Assembly (NCBI GenBank): GCA_016219235.1
Contig: JACRBO010000391.1
Location: 1 to 5,770, forward strand
From: Chloroflexota bacterium
Lineage (GTDB): Bacteria; Chloroflexota; Anaerolineae; Fen-1058
Length of the DNA: 5,770 nt
Direction: 5' to 3'
Made by a program: the position numbers and the translations under genes. The notes under the pieces were generated by a model. It was not told where the DNA came from, made no database searches, and was given only the letters and a program-made list of their open reading frames with translations. This document shows positions 1 to 5,770 of the stretch, piece by piece (position 1 is the first letter of the stretch; each line of letters starts with the position of its first letter).

Positions 1-2998
1 AGGGGTAGCAGCCGCTTTGATCGAGCACGGCTTCCACGGCTTCGTCCAGGAATTGCAGGCGTTTCCCGGCCAGCGGCTCCAACACTAGCTGGCGAGCCTC
101 GTCTTCACCCAGCCGGCCAAGTTCCTTAATGCGAAAGACGTTGAACAACGGCGAAGCGTAATGTTGCACGGCTTCGTATAAGCCCGCAGCGCTGGTGACG
201 ATCCAGGTGATGCGCTGCAAATAAGTGATGACCTGGCGCAGGTGAAAGTAAAACTCCGGCGCTGTGATAGTCTCAACCACATCAAATTCGTCGAGCAGCA
301 AAACGAGGCGTCCGCCGGGCGGCAGCATCGACAGACAACTTTCCAGGCTGGCCTGAAACGTAACGCGATCTACCGCCAGCTGGCAGCCATCAACGCCGGG
401 CTGGAGACCCACCGCCCGTGCGATGTCACCGCTCACTTTGGAATAGAACTCGGCCATCGAGATGCTCTGGCCGACCCCGGCCAGGCTCGTTAGATCGATG
501 AAGACGGCCCGCAACTTATCAAGCGCGGGATACCAGCGCGGGTTGATGGTGAAGTGGGTGCGTGCCCTGGTGGTATCTTCGATGATCGCTTTGATCATGA
601 ACAGGACCGACGTTTTGCCGGTGCGCCGCGCCCCCCGCAGCAGCGTGCTTTGCGCGACGCCCGCCGCCAGTTGATCGATCACCGACAGCACCACGCCCCG
701 GCGGCCATAGAAATTGTGCGGGTTCTGAATCGGGTTGCCGACAATGTAGGGATTCTCTTTACGGGTGAACGGACCGCGATCGAGACTGACCACCCGGATC
801 GTAAAATCCTGTGATTTGGTGTGCGCGCCGCCCTGATCGCGATACGTCGCGGTAAATCGTAACGAGAGTTGATCGTCAACGTACGGCATAATATCCAGTG
901 ACACACTGCGCGTCTCGCCCGACAGCAGGCGCTCAAGCTCGACGGTGGAACTCATGCGCTGGATGTTGAAGCGCTCCGAGTTATCCAGCGTAACCTGAAT
1001 TGTTTCGGCGGCGGCGCCGCCCAGATTGCGCAGGTGCAAAGTGACGGGCGACAGGGTGTGTTGTAACACGCTGCCGATCGATAAACTCAGTTCCAGAACC
1101 GCGCGGCCTTTCAAAGCTTCGGCCAGGTTCAAAGCCTGTTGAATGATCTGGCTGTACAGCGCGCGCAACACCCCCAATTCATGCGGCAAGGCATAAGCCC
1201 GCTGCCGGGCCGCTTCGATCTGAAGAGCGAGCTGCCTGAGCTGGCGAATCTTGTCATCTTCGTGCAGCGTCTTCTGATGCACCGCTCGGACGCGTTCGGC
1301 GAGATCGGCCAATTCTTGAAACGCATTGAGAAAAAAATCAGACAGCCAGGCCGGTTGCGCAGCGGCCTGCGCCGCCGCCCGCTGAAGATCGAGGCGGCTA
1401 TCCGGCCGGGCCGCGATGCGGTGCAGGAAGTGTTGAATGAATTCGAGTTGGCCGCCGCCCGTTAATAAGGAAATCGAAGCATTCGCCACATCCAGCAATT
1501 GATGAATCGGCGCAACTTCGCCATCGGCCTGTGAGGCGATCGACAAGTGGTGCGCCATCTGCCGCAATAGTGGCTCGATCGCCGCCGGTGTCTCGGCGTT
1601 GAGTAAGCCGCAGTCGAACCAGGCCGCCAGACCGGCATATTCAGCTCGACGGGGACCGCTGGATTTCTCGGTCAATGCGCGCAGCGCGGCCGATAACACC
1701 TGATAAGCAGCCTGTATTTCGCGATCGTAAAAACCGCGTGTGGCGGGGGTCCGTTGCTCTAAACCCAACAACACGCAGCTGCGCCACGCTGCCTGATAAA
1801 CCGCTTCAGGTTCCAGGCCGCGATCGCGCCAATCATAATCGGGCCAGTCAGCCACATCGCGGGCCGTCAACGCCAGAGTGCGCGCCAGCGTAGCAGTACA
1901 GCCCATCCGCCACAACACCTCGCCGAGATCCAAGCAGTGGGTGTAGCCCTGTTGCCGCAAATACGGGCGAAACATGGCCAGCGCACCCACGGTACCGTGA
2001 GTCGTGTGTGGCAACCTCTGCGGGGCGAAAAGCTTGTCGAGCGGTTCCAGGCGAAATGGACCGGCTCGCAGCGCTTCCTCATGAGGAAGTTTGCGATAGA
2101 AGCGCGCGCCGATGCCGAGTTGTGTGAACTTCTCAAAATCCTGCCCTGGCACAAAACACACCAGATCGTCGATCTCTTCGGCCATCAACCAGTGTTCGAT
2201 CATCAGGCCCCAGGCCGCTGATCGGCGGCGGTCATCGACCGGGGGCCGCCGCCAACATTGCTGCGCCAGATCAAAGAGTGTAGATCGCAGCACAGCCGCT
2301 TGATCGGCCTCGCGCAACAGGGGGCGCAGATTGATAAAGCGCGCGGCCTGAAGATCAACCTCGCGACAGAACAATTGAAGCTCTTCAAGCCCGATGAGCC
2401 AGGCACCGGGCGTCAATGCGCCTGCCGTTTCGATTTGAGTCAGCGTGAGATCGTCGGGGCGGGATCGCTGATCGGCCGTGAGATAAATCCCCTGCGCGGC
2501 ATAGTCCTGGAGATAGCGCCAGAGATCGGAGTCCAGCTGCAATCCGATCAGCCCGTGCAGCGATCGAGTCGCTAACAGGCCGGGCAGTGCCAGCGAAATG
2601 ATCTCGGGCAGTACGCGCGCGCGTAACGGATCATCTGCCGCGCGCGCCCGATCATCGACAAAGCCCAGCAGTTCGACGGCCAACGTATAGGCGACGCGAT
2701 TGAGACTCGTCTGTCCCAGTCGTTGGCGGAGCGACGGAGCGATGGCCTGGAATCGCGCCCCTTTCGTCGCCAGGTCCGGTCGGATGATGTCGATCGCCGC
2801 GAAGCCGATGACCTGACCATCGTAGGGGGAGAGATCGGCGTTGGGCAATTCATCGAGCGTCAGGGCGGCGGACTGATCGGGCGCGCGATCGACATAGATC
2901 AAGAGCGGCGGCCGATCGTGAGTGGACGCGAGGACGGCGACCAAGTTTTCAAGTTGAGCAGTGGGCAGACCAGACAGCCAACTCAGTGGATCGGCCAC
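1..2998 (-). CDS. Very large multidomain P-loop NTPase (Ig-like module + AAA/STAND-like ATPase), C-terminus cut off by the window
   Basis: Reading the minus strand from GTG at 2998 gives 999 codons with no stop, continuing past base 1. An in-frame TAG two codons upstream (3002-3004) and a GGAG eight bases before the GTG fix this start. Residues 1-560 match no family I know; they look mostly helical and Leu/Ala/Arg-rich. Residues about 560-630 are charged and helical, possibly coiled coil. Residues about 640-740 read like a CARDB/Ig-type beta sandwich (VTLHLRNLGG, then LLSGETRSVSLDI). A linker with NPYIVGNP (749-756) and FYGR (763-766) leads into the ATPase: Walker A GARRTGKTS (789-797, Lys795), Walker B LLLDEFD (900-906), a sensor-1-like ITWIVTS (930-936), and SGCYP at the edge, where relatives have a GGxP motif. 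The NPYxVGxP/FxGR/RRxGKTS order is typical of AAA_16/ATPase_2-type switch ATPases (family knowledge). No transmembrane segment is evident, so it is probably cytoplasmic. It is probably co-transcribed with the upstream ATPase-winged-helix gene. ATPase assignment is firm; Ig-like module moderate; biological role unknown. Confidence 0.9.
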   Translation of the reverse strand, partial: MADPLSWLSGLPTAQLENLVAVLASTHDRPPLLIYVDRAPDQSAALTLDELPNADLSPYDGQVIGFAAIDIIRPDLATKGARFQAIAPSLRQRLGQTSLNRVAYTLAVELLGFVDDRARAADDPLRARVLPEIISLALPGLLATRSLHGLIGLQLDSDLWRYLQDYAAQGIYLTADQRSRPDDLTLTQIETAGALTPGAWLIGLEELQLFCREVDLQAARFINLRPLLREADQAAVLRSTLFDLAQQCWRRPPVDDRRRSAAWGLMIEHWLMAEEIDDLVCFVPGQDFEKFTQLGIGARFYRKLPHEEALRAGPFRLEPLDKLFAPQRLPHTTHGTVGALAMFRPYLRQQGYTHCLDLGEVLWRMGCTATLARTLALTARDVADWPDYDWRDRGLEPEAVYQAAWRSCVLLGLEQRTPATRGFYDREIQAAYQVLSAALRALTEKSSGPRRAEYAGLAAWFDCGLLNAETPAAIEPLLRQMAHHLSIASQADGEVAPIHQLLDVANASISLLTGGGQLEFIQHFLHRIAARPDSRLDLQRAAAQAAAQPAWLSDFFLNAFQELADLAERVRAVHQKTLHEDDKIRQLRQLALQIEAARQRAYALPHELGVLRALYSQIIQQALNLAEALKGRAVLELSLSIGSVLQHTLSPVTLHLRNLGGAAAETIQVTLDNSERFNIQRMSSTVELERLLSGETRSVSLDIMPYVDDQLSLRFTATYRDQGGAHTKSQDFTIRVVSLDRGPFTRKENPYIVGNPIQNPHNFYGRRGVVLSVIDQLAAGVAQSTLLRGARRTGKTSVLFMIKAIIEDTTRARTHFTINPRWYPALDKLRAVFIDLTSLAGVGQSISMAEFYSKVSGDIARAVGLQPGVDGCQLAVDRVTFQASLESCLSMLPPGGRLVLLLDEFDVVETITAPEFYFHLRQVITYLQRITWIVTSAAGLYEAVQHYASPLFNVFRIKELGRLGEDEARQLVLEPLAGKRLQFLDEAVEAVLDQSGCYP

Positions 2999-3006
2999 GG
3001 CCTAAG

Positions 3007-3010
3007 CTCC
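3007..3010 (-). promoter_or_regulatory. Ribosome binding site for the large NTPase
   Basis: The minus strand reads GGAG, eight bases, then GTG. It lies in the 49-base gap after the upstream stop codon. Because the frame is closed by TAG two codons before the GTG, this site decides the start and supports a non-ATG initiation codon. Confidence 0.75.
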
Positions 3011-3047
3011 GATGAAGCAGGTCTGACAACCGTTACTTCAGATTCGT

Positions 3048-4463
3048 TTAACGCGGCCTGAAGCGCACGTTGGATAACCGGTAACCGGTGCCCGGATAGG
3101 TCTGGATGTACTTCGGGTGTCTGGCATCGTCGCGAAGTTTCTTGCGCAGGCGGCCGATCGCCTGATCGAGCCGCGCGCCGTCAAGCACATCGTCGAACGC
3201 GCCCCAGGCGTGTTCGCCCAGTTCGCGCCGCTCCAAAACTCGATCGAGGTGCTGCCCCATATACAGCAGCAATTGCAGCTCAAGCCGGGTCAATTCCAGT
3301 TCGTGGCCGTCACGATAAATCCGGCGGCTCTCTTCATCGATCAGGATACCGTCGGGCAGTGGCTGCCGGGTCGGCTCCGCGCTGATGACATATTCGCCGG
3401 TCGTCGACTGCAAGCGCAACCATCGGCCGATGAAGCCGATGCTCAAGCCGATCGGTCCGCGGCCATCCGGCGCGCAGCTCACGTAATCGCGTTGACGCAA
3501 CGCGCGGGCGGCCGCAGCCTCCTGTTCGGACACACCGCTCAGGATGAGATCGTTCGATTGCGCCAGGCGCATCAACAGCGCGCGCTCCTGCTCGGTGCAA
3601 TGCGCTTCCAGTAGATTGGGCAGCGTGAGTCGAATTTCCGAACTGTGTAAAGCTTCGGTTACCGCCGGTTCGAGCTCAGCTCGATCGATGTGTGCGCCAG
3701 CCGAGTGAGGCATGGCCGAGTTAAGCAGGCTGTTCAAAATGGCTTTGAAAAAGTAGGGATGCCCGCCGGATAGATCGAACAGTTGATCGAGACCGCCGAC
3801 TGTGAACTGTACCAGATCCCGGACCAGGCTGGACACGGCGGCGATCATATCGGCTTTGCCAAACGGGTGCAGATCGATCTGCCGGGCCTTGTTGAGAAAT
3901 GAAGTAGGATAAGCGTGCCCGATCTTTTCCGTCGGGCGGGTCATGGAGAAGAAGAAGGTCAGCGGCAGCCGCGCTTTCTCCACAAAATGCAGCACTAATG
4001 CTTGAATCTCGCGCTGTTCGCCAGTCGTCGGGCAGGCCAGCAGGGCGCTGTCAAACTCGTCGATGCACACGACCAGCCGCTGCCGGGCGGCGGCGCAGAT
4101 CGCGTGGCAAGCCTGGACCAATTCGGTGGCGGAATTCAGTTGCAGGTTGCCCGCCGCATCCGTCCAATCTTCCCGGCGCGGATTCAGCCCGGCGGCGAGC
4201 GCCAGAGCCGTGATCAACTCGGACTTGAAGCCGTGCATGGAACTCCACGGGCCGGGTGTGACGACTTGATAGCGTTCCTGAGCCTGCAACCAGTTGAGCG
4301 TGACATTCAACAATGAAGTCTTGCCGATGCGGCGTTCGCCCAGAATAACAATCGGGCGGCTGGCAGCGGCTTGAAAAGCCTGTTCGATCTGGGAACGTTC
4401 GAGATGTCGATTGCAGAAGTCCGCATCGTCCAACACCGCATCGGGGAAATGCAATTCGATCAT
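3048..4463 (-). CDS. AAA/STAND-like ATPase fused to a C-terminal OmpR/PhoB-type winged helix (ATP-dependent DNA-binding regulator)
   Basis: This 471-residue protein has an N-terminal P-loop ATPase. FCNRHLE (17-23) fits the FxGRExE lead-in of AAA_16/ATPase_2 families. Walker A is GERRIGKTS (42-50), Walker B VVCIDEFD (131-138), sensor-1-like LTFFFSMTR (168-176), and LSGGHPYFF (231-239) the GGxPY motif of these ATPases. Residues about 371-467 form a full OmpR-type winged helix: a beta-strand start (GILIDEESRRIY), LTRLELQLLLYM, recognition-helix region LDQAIGRLRKKL and wing YIQTYPGTGYRL. There is no receiver domain, so the ATPase replaces phosphorylation as the likely control input (inference). 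I chose ATG 4463 because the conserved fold begins just after it and GGA/AGG bases precede it. The frame is open upstream to a TTG at 4589, with another ATG at 4514, but those lack a ribosome site and the extra residues look non-conserved. It is the first gene of the operon with the large NTPase and a plausible regulator of this locus. Confidence 0.92.
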   Translation of the reverse strand: MIELHFPDAVLDDADFCNRHLERSQIEQAFQAAASRPIVILGERRIGKTSLLNVTLNWLQAQERYQVVTPGPWSSMHGFKSELITALALAAGLNPRREDWTDAAGNLQLNSATELVQACHAICAAARQRLVVCIDEFDSALLACPTTGEQREIQALVLHFVEKARLPLTFFFSMTRPTEKIGHAYPTSFLNKARQIDLHPFGKADMIAAVSSLVRDLVQFTVGGLDQLFDLSGGHPYFFKAILNSLLNSAMPHSAGAHIDRAELEPAVTEALHSSEIRLTLPNLLEAHCTEQERALLMRLAQSNDLILSGVSEQEAAAARALRQRDYVSCAPDGRGPIGLSIGFIGRWLRLQSTTGEYVISAEPTRQPLPDGILIDEESRRIYRDGHELELTRLELQLLLYMGQHLDRVLERRELGEHAWGAFDDVLDGARLDQAIGRLRKKLRDDARHPKYIQTYPGTGYRLSNVRFRPR

Positions 4464-4543
4464 GGACCTGATCCGCGTAACCGGCACGGTAAATGCGCCG
4501 GACCGCCACGCCATGGGTTTTGACTGAGCTAAAGATCGCGGAT

Positions 4544-4572
4544 ATTTTGACACAGGCCGCCTCGAAAGACAA
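4544..4572 (-). promoter_or_regulatory. Candidate sigma-70-like promoter for the two-gene ATPase operon
   Basis: On the minus strand TTGTCT (4572-4567) and CAAAAT (4549-4544) are separated by exactly 17 bases; each hexamer matches consensus at four of six positions. Transcription would begin near 4537, leaving a leader of about 70 bases before ATG 4463. If used, it excludes the TTG start at 4589. Such matches arise by chance, so this is tentative. Confidence 0.3.
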
Positions 4573-4801
4573 ATCATGCCTGCTATCAAGATACTGCAAA
4601 ACGGGTGTTAGAAAACGCCGGGCGGCTTTGAATGATCTTTCAATGTCCTGACAGACCGCTGATCGACGGCCAGGCAAACGGGACTTATTCGTCAGCCAGC
4701 CGTAACAGGTTGGCGATAGGTCTGGCGTGCGATCGGGCGCATAATGACGATAGCCACAGGTTAGGAGATATCGATTTCGAGCACGATCAAGCAACGACAA
4801 G

Positions 4802-4807
4802 AAGGGG
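4802..4807 (+). promoter_or_regulatory. Ribosome binding site of the small membrane protein
   Basis: AAGGGG, continuing as GTGA, lies six bases before ATG 4814. It is purine-rich, well spaced, and the main reason to treat the short downstream frame as a real gene. Confidence 0.65.
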
Positions 4808-4813
4808 TGAAAC

Positions 4814-4999
4814 ATGAACGCTACATGGTTTACAGTCCTGATGTTGATGTTTGTGGTGTTCGCCATTGCCTTTAGCGGGCAGCGCAGTCAACAGCCGCCG
4901 GTCGTCGTCATGCCGGCGCAGTCGGCTACGGTATCAGGCAACAACGCCGCGGTGATCTTGGTGTTGTTGGTCATTATCGTCCTCTACCTGATGCGCTGA
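4814..4999 (+). CDS. Small two-helix membrane protein, function unknown
   Basis: This is a 61-residue protein with two hydrophobic segments, about residues 4-20 (TWFTVLMLMFVVFAIAF) and 45-60 (AVILVLLVIIVLYLM). They are joined by a polar, Pro/Gln/Ser-rich loop of about 24 residues (SGQRSQQPPVVVMPAQ and on), and a single Arg follows the last helix. The only charged residues are the two arginines, Arg24 and Arg61, so orientation is ambiguous. The good ribosome site and clean membrane pattern support a real gene despite its length. It is transcribed away from the ATPase operon. I do not recognise a family. It could be a membrane anchor or accessory subunit, a small toxin-like or pore-forming peptide, or an unrelated housekeeping peptide; the sequence does not decide between these. 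Confidence 0.65.
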   Translation: MNATWFTVLMLMFVVFAIAFSGQRSQQPPVVVMPAQSATVSGNNAAVILVLLVIIVLYLMR

Positions 5000-5001
5000 T
5001 T

Positions 5002-5038
5002 GAAGGCCACCCATCCTGGCTGGTAGTGGGGTGGCTTC
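5002..5038. repeat. Imperfect stem-loop just after the small membrane-protein gene
   Basis: GAAGGCCACCC (5002-5012) pairs with GGGTGGCTTC (5029-5038) with one bulged base and a 16-base loop, starting two bases after the stop codon. It is well placed for a terminator or RNA-stabilising hairpin, but no T-run follows, so a classical intrinsic terminator is unlikely. Confidence 0.45.
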
Positions 5039-5097
5039 GGGGAGGGATCTCGGGCAGCCAGGGACTGGACGCGGTATCCGAAGGCCTATAAGAACTG

Positions 5098-5127
5098 GGT
5101 CGGATCTGGTAAATTGCAGATCCGACC
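5098..5127. repeat. Perfect 11-bp inverted repeat with 8-nt loop
   Basis: GGTCGGATCTG (5098-5108) and CAGATCCGACC (5117-5127) are exact reverse complements around the loop GTAAATTG. A G-T pair at 5097/5128 could extend it in RNA. It would form a stable hairpin on either strand. No U-tract follows on the plus strand; the minus-strand exit is only mildly T-rich (CAGTTCTTATAG). It may be a terminator-like hairpin, a protein-binding palindrome or a dispersed palindromic repeat. Confidence 0.75.
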
Positions 5128-5181
5128 TGGACATGAGTCTTCACTATCGTCGTCACTATCCCGACATTCGTCCTGTCCAGG
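5126..5181. repeat. 8-bp inverted repeat overlapping the 11-bp palindrome
   Basis: CCTGGACA (5126-5133) and TGTCCAGG (5174-5181) are exact reverse complements 40 bases apart. The left arm shares two bases with the preceding palindrome, so the two structures are mutually exclusive at their junction. The enclosed loop contains the tandem octamer TCACTATC twice, 12 bases apart. Confidence 0.45.
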
Positions 5182-5189
5182 GCAAATAA

Positions 5190-5203
5190 GAGCGGCTCCG
5201 CTC
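5190..5203. repeat. Short GC-rich hairpin
   Basis: GAGCG (5190-5194) and CGCTC (5199-5203) pair around a four-base loop. It is the third inverted repeat within about 105 bases, but it is short enough to occur by chance. Confidence 0.3.
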
Positions 5204-5346
5204 CAAAGCCAGCGGAAGCATATTGACTGCCCCATTGGTGTTGATCGCCCTGTCCTGCTATTCTTCTTCAAGCGCTTCTTAGCCCGAGCCATAGCCTATC
5301 GGCCGCGATTATGATATTCTTTCGCGCAGGTTGATTGCCCAACACT

Positions 5347-5372
5347 TTGAAGCACCACATCGTGTGCTTCAA
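5347..5372. repeat. Perfect 9-bp inverted repeat with 8-nt loop
   Basis: TTGAAGCAC (5347-5355) and GTGCTTCAA (5364-5372) are exact reverse complements around CACATCGT. It has the same 8-nt loop size as the hairpin at 5098-5127 but an unrelated sequence. No T-run follows. It could be a regulator operator or an RNA hairpin. Confidence 0.6.
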
Positions 5373-5770
5373 GGCACTGCCATTGATTTGCCTGGCGTTC
5401 AAGACCGTGATGTTGCTGTGGCACGATTCACTTAGTACGAATGAGGAGACCTGGTTTGTGGTTCGGCGAGATTGGTCGAATCGCTGTCAGAATCGACGCT
5501 CACTTCACCTATTCACCCAATCGACCCTGCTCAATCAGGCGCGTTAAATCGTTATCGTGCGAGTTTTTAGGGCGTTAAGCGGCTGTCCGTACTATAGAGC
5601 CCTGGCCCAATTACACCGATTCACGCACGACAAGACACGTTACATTAAGTGGCTAGAGGGGTTAATCGATTCGACCGAAGTGCGTTGACCAGGCCGTCAG
5701 CTGGCGACCAAGACGCAACCCGCCGACATAGAAAGACGAGAGATGCTGATTGAATAACCAGCGACTCCCG

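Larger units (their letters stand above)
4464..4813. other. Divergent intergenic region between the ATPase operon and the small membrane-protein gene
   Basis: This 350-base stretch should carry control signals for both directions. It holds the candidate minus-strand promoter and a direct repeat (minus-strand GTCAAAA at 4518-4524 and 4545-4551, the second overlapping the candidate -10). It also holds a short inverted repeat, TTGAA-6-TTCAA, at 4628-4643. For the plus strand the only -10-like element is CATAAT (4740-4745), without a convincing -35. A 61-codon plus-strand frame (4632-4817) overlaps the next start as ATGA, but I do not consider it a gene. Confidence 0.5.
5000..5770. other. Non-coding stretch with no convincing gene
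   Basis: All frames are short, lack ribosome sites or pass through palindromes. The left part (5000-5205) is rich in inverted repeats, listed separately. The right part, from about 5280, falls to about 50% GC. No tRNA or rRNA was recognised. A 35-codon minus-strand frame enters from the right edge and stops at 5662; it could be the tail of a gene outside the window but cannot be identified. A 40-odd codon plus-strand frame ends at the TGA in 5684-5690; it has no ribosome site and no recognisable product. Confidence 0.6.

Noticed and set aside
3117..3614. 165-codon plus-strand frame opposite the winged-helix ATPase
   Set aside because: It lies antisense to a protein with intact winged-helix motifs. 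Long antisense frames are expected in GC-rich coding DNA.
4463..4589. Longer start (TTG 4589 or ATG 4514) for the winged-helix ATPase
   Set aside because: Neither has a ribosome site. The added residues precede the expected family start, and the candidate promoter lies between 4589 and 4463.
4632..4817. 61-codon plus-strand frame that overlaps the start of the small membrane-protein gene as ATGA
   Set aside because: It has no good ribosome site, an unremarkable hydrophilic composition, and fills the divergent control region. The overlap follows simply from ATG being followed by A.
4051..4866. 271-codon minus-strand frame in another phase over the ATPase start and intergenic region
   Set aside because: It overlaps the Walker A and B coding region in a different frame, crosses the small membrane-protein gene, and has an Arg/Pro-rich composition typical of a shadow frame.
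5002..5038. Intrinsic terminator for the small membrane-protein gene
   Set aside because: The stem is well placed but is followed by GGGGAGGG rather than a T-run, so it is listed only as a stem-loop.
5086..5292. 68-codon minus-strand frame beginning MARAKKRLKK
   Set aside because: The basic start is attractive, but there is no properly spaced ribosome site and the frame runs through the 11-bp palindrome and the other inverted repeats, which explains its odd C-terminus.
5114..5314. 66-codon plus-strand frame
   Set aside because: It starts at a TTG inside the loop of the 11-bp palindrome, has no ribosome site and reads as low-complexity Ser/Arg-rich sequence.
5335..5547. 70-codon plus-strand frame rich in Cys and Leu
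   Set aside because: No ribosome site, it crosses the 9-bp palindrome, and no family resemblance was seen.
5549..5690. Short plus-strand frame from a GTG near 5557, containing CPYYRALAQLHRF
   Set aside because: The peptide looks superficially protein-like, but it is only about 43 codons, has no ribosome site and is preceded by a stop. A decayed gene fragment is possible but unsupported.

Overview
The window looks like bacterial chromosomal DNA of about 60-65% GC in its coding part. It carries a two-gene, left-facing operon of P-loop ATPases, a divergent small membrane-protein gene, and about 770 bases of non-coding DNA at the right. I could not identify the organism. The gene types (ATPase fused to an OmpR-type winged helix; very large multidomain NTPase with an Ig-like domain before the P-loop) and a strong excess of GATC/CGATCG words would suit Chloroflexota or another large-genome, multicellular-type bacterium. 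That is an inference from style, not a demonstrated assignment.

Layout, right to left in the direction of transcription. A weak sigma-70-like promoter (about 4544-4572, minus strand) lies upstream of a 471-residue protein (4463 to 3048). This protein joins an N-terminal AAA/STAND-like ATPase to a complete C-terminal OmpR/PhoB-type winged helix. After a 49-base gap with no terminator comes a GTG-started gene (2998 down past base 1) with a good Shine-Dalgarno. I read it codon by codon and found 999 uninterrupted codons before it runs off the left edge. Its order is: about 560 residues I cannot assign, a helical/coiled-coil-like stretch (about 560-630), a beta-rich Ig/CARDB-like module (about 640-740), a linker with an NPYIVGNP motif, then an ATPase with Walker A (789-797) and Walker B (900-906). 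The ATPase is cut off near its end.

On the plus strand, 4814-4999 encodes a 61-residue protein with two hydrophobic helices and a clear ribosome binding site. From 5000 to 5770 I see no convincing gene. Its left part (5000-5205) is dense in inverted repeats, including a perfect 11-bp stem with an 8-nt loop. Its right part (about 5250-5770) drops to about 50% GC and has no GATC at all.

How the genes may work together (inference): the two ATPases share an RRxGKTS-type P-loop and are probably co-transcribed. The smaller one would be a nucleotide-controlled DNA-binding regulator. The larger one would be a signal-sensing NTPase switch whose N-terminal region is the likely sensor or effector. The layout resembles NTP-dependent regulatory or conflict systems, but no nuclease, protease, TIR or other toxic effector motif is visible in the window, so a defence role is only a hypothesis.
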